This document shows, in pieces, positions 24,954 through 33,313 of a stretch of DNA of 64,000 nucleotides. Under the pieces are notes generated by a model. It was not told where the DNA came from. It saw only the letters and a program-made list of their open reading frames with translations, and did no database searches. Source of the stretch: Sphingobium yanoikuyae. GTDB taxonomy: Bacteria; Pseudomonadota; Alphaproteobacteria; Sphingomonadales; Sphingomonadaceae. A program made the position numbers and the translations under genes. The first letter of the stretch is position 1; each line of letters begins with the position of its first letter. Where the stretch lies: contig NZ_CP139979.1 of assembly GCF_034424525.1 (NCBI RefSeq), forward strand, positions 1,736,001 to 1,800,000, given 5' to 3'.

Positions 24954-25477
24954 CCGCCGTCCCCTTCGCCGCGCATGACGAACAAAGGCTGACCGATCCG
25001 CAGGCTGGGGTAAAGGGGGGCGAGCGTACTCGATCAAGATAGAGCATGGCGACCACCCGCAATGTCATTGCTTCGAACGACGTAGGATATTCTCCCCCGA
25101 CTGAAAGGGGAACAAAGGAGCGGGATGGCGAATGCTTCTCTATCGGATCATGTCAGCGGAGGCTGGGATGTGGATCACGTTCGAAGTGCAACATGTGATT
25201 GGCGTTGAAAGAATGCCTCGGCGGGCGTTTTGAAGCCGAGGCATTTCCTTGATGTATGGCTATATTGGTGAGCGGCAGCGAGAATGCTTGCCTGATCGAA
25301 GGTATCGAGGTTGGTTTTGCGCGGGAGGAAGCGGCGCTAAGGCAAGCGCCGGTCGGCACGGCGCCAATTGCATTGCCGCTCGTACGACGGCCTGGCCTAT
25401 CCGTTCAATGCCGTGCTGCGATCGGGTGGGATTGCCATCGGGGGCTGCGGGCGATGGTCCCGCAGTCCCCAACGCTT
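24954..25477. other. Gap upstream of the peroxidase gene, with one hairpin
   Basis: A stretch of about 520 bases. A strong hairpin is present at 25212-25245. Reading frames that cross the gap have poor composition and no motif, and I accept none of them. The promoter of the peroxidase gene should lie at its left end. Confidence 0.5.
25212..25245. terminator. Hairpin, possibly the terminator of the TonB receptor-phoD operon
   Basis: AATGCCTCGGC (25212-25222) and GCCGAGGCATT (25235-25245) form a perfect 11-bp stem around a 12-base loop. Read on the minus strand it is followed by CTTT. It lies about 230 bases after the phoD stop. Confidence 0.55.
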
Positions 25478-27133
25478 TCAGGTCGCGTCGAACCGGGGGG
25501 CGCCGGCCGGCAGCGAGAAGCGCTTGAGCGTGCGCGCCTCTGCCTTGGGGGCATAGATGGTCGACATGGCGATATAGTCGCCGGTCGCCTTTTCCCGCGT
25601 CAGCGTCAGCAGGATATAGCCCTTGGCGCGCTGGTCGCAGAAGGCGACCTCCGGGCTTGCCTGTTGCAGCAGGTCGCCGATCGGCATTTTCGGCAGCATG
25701 TCGCCGATCGACGGGCTGCTGATCGATGACGTGCCGAACTCGACGCCGATGGCATTGCCCTGTGCGTCGGCCAGTTGATTGGCCCAGAAGGCATGGCTGT
25801 CACCGGCCAGGACCAGCGGACGGGCGCCGGCCCGGCGGATGCTCTGGTAGAGCCGCTCACGCGCGGCGGGATAACCGTCCCAGGCATCGAGGTTGAAGGG
25901 CAGGCCGGCGCGATAGCCGGCTTGCGCCAGTTCCACCTGCGCCCGCACCGACGGCTCCAGCGTCGCGACCATCGCCGCGGCCTTCTCCGCGCCAAACAGC
26001 TTGGCGAGGTCCGGGCCGTTGACCCGCGCCATCACCACCTGATTGCCCAATATCTGCCAGGGCGTGCCGGCCTTGACCGATACGGCCAGTTCCTTTTCCA
26101 GCCAGGCGCGCTGCGGTTCGCCCAGCATCTCGCGGTCCGGCCGGTTGCGTTCGGCCAGCACCGCCGCAACTTCCGATCGGCCCGGCGTCTCGCCCTTGAA
26201 GCCCGCCTGTTCGCTGCGGGCGAGCAGGCGCGTCTCGACCATCAGCAGGGTGGCCAGGTCGCCAAAGTCGAACCGGCGGTTGATCGCTTCCCAGGGATCA
26301 TTGCCCTGCGGATCGCGGATCGGCATCCATTCGAAATAGGCCTGCATCGCGGCCGCCTTGCGCTTGGCCCAGTCGCCCTCGGTCGCGGGCTGATGATTTT
26401 CCGCGCCGCCGATCCAGCTGTCATTGGCGGTTTCATGATCGTCCCAGACGCAGATGAAGGCGGCACGGGCATGCGCCGCCTGCAGGCTCCTGTCGCCCTT
26501 GTAATGGGCGTGGCGGGTGCGATAATCGGCCAGCGTCACGATCTCATGCGCGGGTTCCAGTCCGCGCCCGATCTTCTGGCCGATCTCCGCGCCATAGCCG
26601 TCGGCGCCATATTCATAGATATAGTCTCCCAGATGCACGACCGCATCGACCCGGTCGAGCGCGGCGATCGAGTCATAGGCTGTGAAAAAGCCGCCGGGGT
26701 AGAGCTGGCAGGAGACAACCGCCAGCACCGCATCGGCCGCGGCGCCCCTGGCCAGGGTGCGGAAGCGGCCGACGGGTGATTGCGTGCCGTCCGCCAGTTC
26801 GAACCAGTAATGATAATCATGGCCGGCCTTCAGCGTGCGCGGTTCGACCTTGACCGTGAAGTCGCGGGCGGCGCGTGCCTGCGCCGTGCCGCTTTCGACC
26901 GGCTTGCCGCCGGCGCTTTCGGCGACATGCCAGCGCAGCGCGATCGCCGCCTGCTGCGCCGGGTCGGCCGGGGTGGCGCGGGTCCACAGGATCGCGCCGC
27001 GCTGGGTCGGATCGCCGCTGGCCACACCATGGACGAAGCTGGCGGCGACGGCGGGCGTCGCCGCCATGCCGATGCCGGGGAGAGCGGCGCCCGAGCCGAT
27101 GAGGCCCAGCGCCGCGCGACGGTCAAGCTTCAT
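25478..27133 (-). CDS. phoD: PhoD-like alkaline phosphatase/phosphodiesterase, Tat-exported
   Basis: A protein of about 551 residues starting MKLDRRAALGLIGSGAALPG, a twin-arginine signal peptide. The PhoD N-terminal domain (FVHGVASGDPTQRGAILWTR) and metallophosphatase core follow, with HLGDYIYEYG, ICVWDDHETANDSW and LVLAGDSHAFWANQL supplying the metal ligands. It releases phosphate from organic esters in the periplasm. GAGGA lies before the ATG at 27133. The gene starts 12 bases after the stop of the TonB receptor gene, so the two form an operon, suggesting uptake and breakdown of one phosphorylated substrate. I saw no clear Pho box. Confidence 0.93.
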   Translation of the reverse strand: MKLDRRAALGLIGSGAALPGIGMAATPAVAASFVHGVASGDPTQRGAILWTRATPADPAQQAAIALRWHVAESAGGKPVESGTAQARAARDFTVKVEPRTLKAGHDYHYWFELADGTQSPVGRFRTLARGAAADAVLAVVSCQLYPGGFFTAYDSIAALDRVDAVVHLGDYIYEYGADGYGAEIGQKIGRGLEPAHEIVTLADYRTRHAHYKGDRSLQAAHARAAFICVWDDHETANDSWIGGAENHQPATEGDWAKRKAAAMQAYFEWMPIRDPQGNDPWEAINRRFDFGDLATLLMVETRLLARSEQAGFKGETPGRSEVAAVLAERNRPDREMLGEPQRAWLEKELAVSVKAGTPWQILGNQVVMARVNGPDLAKLFGAEKAAAMVATLEPSVRAQVELAQAGYRAGLPFNLDAWDGYPAARERLYQSIRRAGARPLVLAGDSHAFWANQLADAQGNAIGVEFGTSSISSPSIGDMLPKMPIGDLLQQASPEVAFCDQRAKGYILLTLTREKATGDYIAMSTIYAPKAEARTLKRFSLPAGAPRFDAT

Positions 27134-27144
27134 GCTGTCCTCGC

Positions 27145-29682
27145 TCATTGCGCACCGCCAAAGCGGAAGCTGGCCGACACGCCATAGAAGCGCGGCGCAC
27201 CGCCGATGAAGGTCGGCATGCCCAGGCTGTCGCCGGTATTGCCCGCATCCATGATATATTTCTTGTCGAAGGCGTTCTCGATGAAGCCCTCGATCCGCCA
27301 GGCGCCACCGGGCGCCTCATAACCCAGGCGCGCATTGACCAGCGCATAGCTGCCCTGCCATTCGTCCTGGATAGTGTCGGCGACCAGCGCGGCGGGCGGC
27401 TGCTGCAGGTCCGGGCGGTCATTGTCATCGTCGAAATAGGCCTTGGACTGCCAGGTGACGCTGGGCGTGAAGATGATGCGGCCGGGACCGGCGGGCAGGG
27501 ACGCCTGCGCACCGAAGGACGCGCTATGGTCGGGCGACAAGCGGAAGCGGTTGCCATCGCGCACGCCCGTCTTGAAGCGGCTGTGGTTATAGGCATAGGT
27601 TGCGAACAGGGTCAGCACATCGCTCGGCACCCAGCGCAACTGGCCCTCGAAGCCATAGCTTTCCGCCTTGCCGGCATTGGTCAGGACGAACTGCGTGCCC
27701 TGCTGCACCGTGGTCTGGAAATTATCATATTGGTAGAAGAAGGCCGCGCCGTCGAGGAACAGGGTGCGGTTCATCAGCGCTGTCTTGGCGCCCAGTTCGA
27801 AACTGTCGACCGTTTCGGAGTCCAGCACGGAAAAGCGGGTGGCGCCCATCGGCGCGGACGGCGCGCTGGCCGCCAGCACTTCGGGGCGACGGCCACGGGC
27901 ATAGGTGGCATAGAGGCTGGTGTCGGTGCCCGGCTTGTAGCGGGCGGTCAGGCGCCAGGAAAAGCCGCCATTGCTGAGCGTGTCGCTGTCGACCCCACCA
28001 TTGCCGGCGGTCGGCTGGGCGCCGAGGCCGAACATCGGCACCGGATAGGCGGCCGAGGTCGGGATGTTCGCCGCGCCGGGCACGGCCAGCGCCTGCAGCA
28101 GGGCCGTGCGGACCGCCGCCGGCTGGCCCAGCGCGCCGATCAGCCCGCCCAGGATCGACCGGCCATTGTCGACCGACGACATATAGGTGCTGCGCTTGTC
28201 GTCATGGGTGTAGCGCAGACCGCCGCCAAGCTCGAACTGGTCGGACAGGCGCAGGGTCACGTCGCCGAACAGGTCGAAGGCGCGGGTGCGCGCACCATTG
28301 GTGGTGCTTTCGAGATGATTGGACTTGAGGTTGGCGGCGATCGCTTGGGCCTGCGCGCTCGACAGCGCGACGCCATAGGCGCTGGCGACCCCCTGCAGCA
28401 GCGCGCCGGTGAAGGCCGGGCTGGCGAGCAGGGCGGCCGGCACCGGATCGGTGGCGGCGCGGCCGGGGATGGCACCGCCGCCATTCAGCGCGCCGGCCAG
28501 CCGGGCGAGGGTAGCGCGCTCGTCAAACTGGGTGGGGACGCGCTGCGTGCCATTTTCCCAGAAATAGCTGCCGCCCAGGAAGGCGGAGATCGGGCCGCTT
28601 TCATAGGTCAGGCGGAATTCCTGACTGAACTGGCGGCCGCGCGCATCTTCCGCCGCGGTCAGCATCGGCAGGGAAATGCCGTCCGCGTCGAAGATTTCCA
28701 GCGCGTCGAAGCGGCGGAAGGCAGTGGTGGACGTGAGGTTGAACTGGTCGTTGAGCTTCAGCCTGGCGATGCCGGTGACGCCCCAGACCTGACGGTCGAG
28801 GCCAAGTCCCTTGCCGCCCTCGAAACCATCGGCGGCTGCGAGCGCGGCGCCGCTGTTGCGGCCGCGATCGCCGATCACGGCACCGGTGGCCGGATCGGTT
28901 GGGTTATAGGCGATCGATTTGAAGCCGGTGCCGCTTGGCGTGTCCTTCTGGTAATTGCCGATCAGGTCGAAGCGCAAATCGCCCTTCTCGCCATGGAAGC
29001 TGCCGCGCACCGCCTTGGTGTCGGCCGAGTTGAAATCGGCGCCGCCCAGCAGATTTTCGGTATAGCCGTCGCGCTTGCGGATGCGGCCGGCCAGGCGGAT
29101 CGCCATGCCTTCGCCGATCGGCGCATTGACCATGCCCTCGGTCAGCCAGCTGTTGTAATTGCCATAGGACACCCGGCCGGCGGCTTCATAATCGTCCAGC
29201 TTGGCTTTGTTCTGGATGATGTTGACCGCGCCGATCAGCGCGCCGCGACCATAGAGGGTCGATTGCGGCCCCTTGGCGATCTCGACCCGCTCGATATCGA
29301 ACAGCTCGACATAGGAGCCGCGCGACTTGGAGATGGAAACGCCGTCCTGATAGACAGACACGCGCGGTTCGTTGCTGGCGGTGCCGCTGTCCGACGTGAT
29401 GCCGCGCATCACGAAGCCGGGATTGTTGGGCGACTGGTTCTGGACGTCGAAACCGGGCACGAAGCGCGACAGCGCGTCGAACTCATAAAGGCCCATACGG
29501 TCCATCTGTTCGTTGCCGACGACGCTCAGCGCCATCGGCACGTCGATCACATCCTGTTCGCGCAGCTGCGCGGTGACGATGATCGAATCGGCTGGGGCGG
29601 CATCGGGCGTTTCGGCATGGGCGGTTGCCGTGGCGAAAACGGGCAGGCTGATAGCGGCCAGAGCAAGAGAACGGAAGTGCAT
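27145..29682 (-). CDS. TonB-dependent outer-membrane receptor
   Basis: A receptor of about 845 residues with a signal peptide (MHFRSLALAAISLPVFATA), a TonB-box-like segment (DSIIVTAQLREQ), a plug domain (VIDVPMALSVVGNEQMDRMG ... GFDVQNQSPNNPGFVMRGI) and a beta-barrel ending in the typical terminal aromatic pattern (FYGVSASFRFG). GGGAGA precedes the ATG at 29682. It imports a ligand across the outer membrane with energy from TonB-ExbBD. The coupled phoD gene points to a phosphate ester or nucleotide-like ligand, but the ligand cannot be read from the sequence. Confidence 0.93.
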   Translation of the reverse strand: MHFRSLALAAISLPVFATATAHAETPDAAPADSIIVTAQLREQDVIDVPMALSVVGNEQMDRMGLYEFDALSRFVPGFDVQNQSPNNPGFVMRGITSDSGTASNEPRVSVYQDGVSISKSRGSYVELFDIERVEIAKGPQSTLYGRGALIGAVNIIQNKAKLDDYEAAGRVSYGNYNSWLTEGMVNAPIGEGMAIRLAGRIRKRDGYTENLLGGADFNSADTKAVRGSFHGEKGDLRFDLIGNYQKDTPSGTGFKSIAYNPTDPATGAVIGDRGRNSGAALAAADGFEGGKGLGLDRQVWGVTGIARLKLNDQFNLTSTTAFRRFDALEIFDADGISLPMLTAAEDARGRQFSQEFRLTYESGPISAFLGGSYFWENGTQRVPTQFDERATLARLAGALNGGGAIPGRAATDPVPAALLASPAFTGALLQGVASAYGVALSSAQAQAIAANLKSNHLESTTNGARTRAFDLFGDVTLRLSDQFELGGGLRYTHDDKRSTYMSSVDNGRSILGGLIGALGQPAAVRTALLQALAVPGAANIPTSAAYPVPMFGLGAQPTAGNGGVDSDTLSNGGFSWRLTARYKPGTDTSLYATYARGRRPEVLAASAPSAPMGATRFSVLDSETVDSFELGAKTALMNRTLFLDGAAFFYQYDNFQTTVQQGTQFVLTNAGKAESYGFEGQLRWVPSDVLTLFATYAYNHSRFKTGVRDGNRFRLSPDHSASFGAQASLPAGPGRIIFTPSVTWQSKAYFDDDNDRPDLQQPPAALVADTIQDEWQGSYALVNARLGYEAPGGAWRIEGFIENAFDKKYIMDAGNTGDSLGMPTFIGGAPRFYGVSASFRFGGAQ

Positions 29683-29946
29683 GATATTTCTCCCCTGTCG
29701 GCGCTCGGGTAGGAGGGGAGTATGAAGCGCGCATGACAGTGATGCGCAGCTTATATGACGGCCGCCGCAGTGCGGCAGGGGAGCGACCTGCCCAGATGGA
29801 AGGTGCTGGCGGTCCCCCAAGAAGGAACGCCAAGGCCTGCGACCCGCATGCCGGTCGAAATCACCGCCATTTGCCGATTGGCGTTGCAAATCCTCTTGTC
29901 CCGCCACACCAGACATCTACACTGATGGCGGGTGCAGGGGAGTGTC

Positions 29947-30936
29947 ATGGGAATATTGGATTTTCTCTCGAAGCAGTTCGTGGACGTCATCGACTGGGTG
30001 GAGGAACCGGGCCAGCTTGGCTGGCGGGTTCCGCTGGCCGATCGGGAAATCCAGAATGGCGCGCAACTGACGGTGCGTGAGGGGCAGATCGCCGCCTTCT
30101 TCAACGAAGGGCGCATCGCCGACATGTTCGGCCCCGGCCTCTACACGCTCGACACATCGACCCTGCCGCTGCTTACGGCGATCATGAATTGGGACAAAGG
30201 GTTCAAGTCGCCCTTCAAGTCCGATGTCCATTTCTTTTCCGAAAAGGAGCAGATCGGCCTCAAATGGGGAACCGCGCAGCCAGTGACGCTGCGCGACCCC
30301 GAACTAGGGCCGCTACGCGTCCGCGCCTTTGGCAGCTACAGCTTCCGTATCAAGGAGATCGCGCCCTTCGCCGCGCGTATCATGGGGACGCTGGGCGAGG
30401 TGAAGGTGGCGGACGTCGAGCCACAGCTTCGCGCCGCGATCCAGACCGCGCTGGCGACCGGCGTGGCAGGCGGCGGCACCGCCTTCCTTGACCTGGCCGC
30501 CAGCCAGAGCGCGCTGTCCGATGCGCTCAAGGCCGCGGTCGCTCCGGCCTTTGCGCAATGGGGCCTGTCGGTCGAAAGCTTCTTCGTCGAAAGCCTGTCG
30601 CTGCCCGAAGAGGTGCAGAAGCATCTCGACAAGGCCAGTTCGATTCGCGTGCTGGGCGATCTCGACCGCTATGCCAAGTTCCAGGCGGCCGAGGCGATCG
30701 AGACCGCTGCGGCGCAGTCGGGCGGCGTTGCCGGCGTCGGCGCAGGCGCGGCGGCCGGCCTTGCCATAGGCCAGGCCATGGCCGGCGCGATGGGCAGCGC
30801 GGCAAGCGCGCCCGCAGCGCCCGCCGAAGACCCCTTCGCCCTGATCGAAAGGCTGCACAAGCTGCTGGAAATGGGGGCGCTTACCCAGGCCGAGTTCGAC
30901 AGCAAGAAGGCGGAACTGCTGGGCCGCATTCGCTAA
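29947..30936 (+). CDS. SPFH-domain protein with C-terminal SHOCT
   Basis: The 329-residue protein has an SPFH (prohibitin-like) domain in residues about 10-230 (WRVPLADREIQNGAQLTVRE, VHFFSEKEQIGLKW), a Gly/Ala-rich linker and a SHOCT domain at the end (DPFALIERLHKLLEMGALTQ). It corresponds to the YdjI-like SPFH group that works with DUF4178 and related envelope-stress proteins. There is no transmembrane helix, so it is probably a peripheral membrane scaffold. It is the first gene of an eight-gene operon; the next gene starts seven bases after its stop. Confidence 0.85.
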   Translation: MGILDFLSKQFVDVIDWVEEPGQLGWRVPLADREIQNGAQLTVREGQIAAFFNEGRIADMFGPGLYTLDTSTLPLLTAIMNWDKGFKSPFKSDVHFFSEKEQIGLKWGTAQPVTLRDPELGPLRVRAFGSYSFRIKEIAPFAARIMGTLGEVKVADVEPQLRAAIQTALATGVAGGGTAFLDLAASQSALSDALKAAVAPAFAQWGLSVESFFVESLSLPEEVQKHLDKASSIRVLGDLDRYAKFQAAEAIETAAAQSGGVAGVGAGAAAGLAIGQAMAGAMGSAASAPAAPAEDPFALIERLHKLLEMGALTQAEFDSKKAELLGRIR

Positions 30937-30943
30937 GCCGTCG

Positions 30944-31615
30944 ATGCAATCCCTTGCCTGTCCCACATGCGGCGCGGAGGTCGTCTTCCGCTCGCCGGCG
31001 CTGCCCGTCCGGGTGTGCGACTATTGTCGCACGCTGGTCGTGCGCTACAGCCAGAGTGCGGGCGCGATGGGGGAGGCGGCGGTCCTGCCCTTCGACATCA
31101 GCCCGATCCAGATCGGCACCGAAGGCCAGTGGTTCGACCAGTCCTTTTCCATCATCGGCCGGGTCCGCTGGGCCTGGGACGATGGCGCCTGGAACGAATG
31201 GCTGATGCTGCTGGCCGACGGCAGCCATGGCTGGCTGGGCGAGGCGATGGGTCAGTTCATGGCGCTGCGCGAGGTGGAACTGGCCGGATCGCTGGCGCAG
31301 ATGATCCGCCGCCTGATGAACGACACGCCGGTCATGCCGGGCGAGAGCGGCAATATTGCCGGGCACAGCTATGAGGTCGCCGATATCCGTACCGTGCGCT
31401 GCATCGGCTGCGAGGGCGAACTGCCCTTCACCGCGCCGGCCGGCTGGGAAGCGTTGAGCGCCGATTTCCGCAACCGCGACGGGCGCTGCGCATCCTTCCA
31501 GAAGGATCGGCAAGGCCCGTCCCTCTATGTCGGCCATCATGTGACGCTGGCCTCGCTGCAACCGCGCAAGCTGCGCGCGCTGCCGGGCTGGAGCCTGCCT
31601 GCCGATGTCGCCTGA
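30944..31615 (+). CDS. DUF4178 protein with zinc ribbon (first of two)
   Basis: The 223-residue protein begins with a zinc ribbon (CPTCGAEVVF, then CDYCRTLVV) and a DUF4178 domain (GTEGQWFDQSFSIIGRVRWA, WNEWLMLLADGSHGWLGE). A second CxxC (RCIGCEGELPF) lies further on. Its biochemical role is unknown; in other genomes DUF4178 genes lie beside SPFH, DUF350 and polyamine genes, as here. Its end overlaps the next gene by 11 bases. Confidence 0.8.
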   Translation: MQSLACPTCGAEVVFRSPALPVRVCDYCRTLVVRYSQSAGAMGEAAVLPFDISPIQIGTEGQWFDQSFSIIGRVRWAWDDGAWNEWLMLLADGSHGWLGEAMGQFMALREVELAGSLAQMIRRLMNDTPVMPGESGNIAGHSYEVADIRTVRCIGCEGELPFTAPAGWEALSADFRNRDGRCASFQKDRQGPSLYVGHHVTLASLQPRKLRALPGWSLPADVA

Positions 31616-32948
31616 CGACAGCAGCGTCCGCACCCTGTCCTGCCCGGCCTGCGGCGGGACGATCGCCATGCGCGCGGCCGGCTATACGGTGACGCTCGCC
31701 TGCGAATATTGCGGCACGCTGATCGATGCGGCCAATCCCGATGCGCGGATCATCACCCGCTATCATGAGGTGCAGGCATCGCTCGCCATTCCGCTCGGCA
31801 CGCGCGGCACGCTGCGCGGCGTGGAGTGGGAAGCGATCGGTTGGCTGCAACGGACCGATGGCTGGGCGGCCTGGGACGAATATCTGCTGTTCAACCCCTA
31901 TGCCGGCTATCGCTGGCTGATCGCGCAGACCGGTCATTGGAGCCTTGGCACCATGCTGACCGCCACGCCGCAGCGCGACGGTGGCGACCTTATCGTCGGC
32001 CGCCGCCGCTTCAGCCCCTTCTACAGCGGCAGCACCGCGCGGGTGACGCGGGTGGCGGGCGAATTCTACTGGCGGGTCAAGGTAGGGGAGTCGGTGCGCG
32101 CCACCGATTATGTCCGCCCCGGCTTCATGCTGAGCCTGGAACAGGACGACCGGGAGAAGAACTGGACGATCAGCGAATTGCTGACCGGACAGGAAATCGG
32201 TGCCGCCTTCGACGTCGCGCCGCCGCCGGCCTGGCTGCCGGGGATGACGCCGCTCGCGCATCAGCCATCGCCCTATGCCCGACGGATCAAGGGCTGGTGG
32301 CCGATCGCCGCCCTGTCCTTCGTGGCGCTGCTGGTGCTGGCGTCCCTGTTCGGCTGGACCGCGCAGCCCCAGGGTTTCAGCCTGTCGGCGATCCCCGATG
32401 GCCCGGCCGTGTCGCAGACATTCGGCCCGATCCAGTTGCCGCTCGGGCGGCAGGCGATGACGGTGGAGGTGGAAACGCCCGGCGTCGATCAGGGCTGGGT
32501 CGATGTCGATGTCGCCTTCGTCGATCGCAAGACCCAGGACAGCTATGATGCCTATGCCCTCAACGAACATTATTCGGGCCGGGATTCCGACGGCTATTGG
32601 TCGGAAGGCGCGCGGGCCCAGACGCTGAAGGTCGCCAGCCTGCCGGCCGGTACCTATGATCTGGTCGTCGATGTCCAGGCGCATCATTGGGGCGGCACCG
32701 GCAATTTTGCCTTCGATCCATCGAGTGGAACCTACAAGGCCGAAGGACTGCCGCCGGTCGAGATCGTCCTCACCGTGGCGCGCGGCGCGCGCTTCGCCTC
32801 CAATTTCTGGCTGGCGGTGCTGATGATCCTGGTTCCGCCATTGTTGATGCTGGTGCTGCACATCCTGTTCGAAAATGCGCGGCTGGCGCAGAAGGATGGC
32901 TCGCCGGCCGATGCCGACGACTGGCTGCAGGGGATGCAATTGCCATGA
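31605..32948 (+). CDS. DUF4178 protein with zinc ribbon and two membrane helices (second of two)
   Basis: The 447-residue protein repeats the zinc-ribbon plus DUF4178 plan of the previous gene (CPACGGTIAM, CEYCGTLID; WDEYLLFNPYAGYRWLI). It adds a transmembrane helix around residues 230-250 (WWPIAALSFVALLVLASLFG), a beta-sandwich region exposed on the far side, and a second helix near the end (FWLAVLMILVPPLLMLVLHI). It would anchor the complex in the inner membrane. The stop overlaps the next start (ATGA). Confidence 0.8.
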   Translation: MSPDDSSVRTLSCPACGGTIAMRAAGYTVTLACEYCGTLIDAANPDARIITRYHEVQASLAIPLGTRGTLRGVEWEAIGWLQRTDGWAAWDEYLLFNPYAGYRWLIAQTGHWSLGTMLTATPQRDGGDLIVGRRRFSPFYSGSTARVTRVAGEFYWRVKVGESVRATDYVRPGFMLSLEQDDREKNWTISELLTGQEIGAAFDVAPPPAWLPGMTPLAHQPSPYARRIKGWWPIAALSFVALLVLASLFGWTAQPQGFSLSAIPDGPAVSQTFGPIQLPLGRQAMTVEVETPGVDQGWVDVDVAFVDRKTQDSYDAYALNEHYSGRDSDGYWSEGARAQTLKVASLPAGTYDLVVDVQAHHWGGTGNFAFDPSSGTYKAEGLPPVEIVLTVARGARFASNFWLAVLMILVPPLLMLVLHILFENARLAQKDGSPADADDWLQGMQLP

Positions 32949-33091
32949 GCCGCAGCAGCTTTCTTTACGCCCTCTGGTGCCTTGGCGTGCTTGGCCTCTA
33001 TCTCGCCGCCGCATCGCAGGGCTATTCCCCCTTCGCCGATGGCGGCCGCACGGCCGGCGCCTATCGCGCTTATGGTCCCACGCATAAATAG
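32945..33091 (+). CDS. Small membrane protein, 48 residues
   Basis: A single hydrophobic helix (FLYALWCLGVLGLYLAAASQ) near the N-terminus is followed by a polar Gly/Arg/Tyr-rich tail. The start overlaps the previous stop (ATGA), and the next gene begins nine bases after its stop, so it is embedded in the operon and probably translated. Its own database record may be missing because of its size. Confidence 0.65.
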   Translation: MSRSSFLYALWCLGVLGLYLAAASQGYSPFADGGRTAGAYRAYGPTHK

Positions 33092-33100
33092 GAGACGTCG

Positions 33101-33313
33101 ATGCTCATCTCGCTGCCGACATTGCTCAATTCGCTCGTCTATGCCGGGGTCGGCATCCTCGTCTTCGTCGTCGGCTTCGTCATTCTCGACCTGCTGACGC
33201 CGGGCAAGCTGTGGGAGGAGATACGCGACAAGCAGAATCTCGCCGTCGCCCAGTTTGCGGGCGCCATCGCCATTGCGCTCGGGATCATCGTTGCCGCCGC
33301 CATTCATGGCTGA
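33101..33313 (+). CDS. DUF350 membrane protein
   Basis: The 70-residue protein has two transmembrane helices (SLVYAGVGILVFVVGFVILD and FAGAIAIALGIIVAAAIHG) separated by the conserved charged loop (WEEIRDKQNLAVAQ) of DUF350. GGAGA lies before the ATG. DUF350 proteins, such as E. coli YjfL, are often encoded near polyamine-related and PspA-type stress proteins. The end overlaps the next start by eight bases. Confidence 0.88.
   Translation: MLISLPTLLNSLVYAGVGILVFVVGFVILDLLTPGKLWEEIRDKQNLAVAQFAGAIAIALGIIVAAAIHG

Noticed and set aside
25256..25729. Plus-strand frame overlapping the end of phoD
   Set aside because: No motif, poor start, and most of it is antisense to phoD.
27148..29712. 854-codon open frame opposite the TonB receptor
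   Set aside because: Antisense shadow of a high-GC gene: biased to Arg/Gly/Ala/Gln with no motif, while the minus strand encodes a clear receptor.
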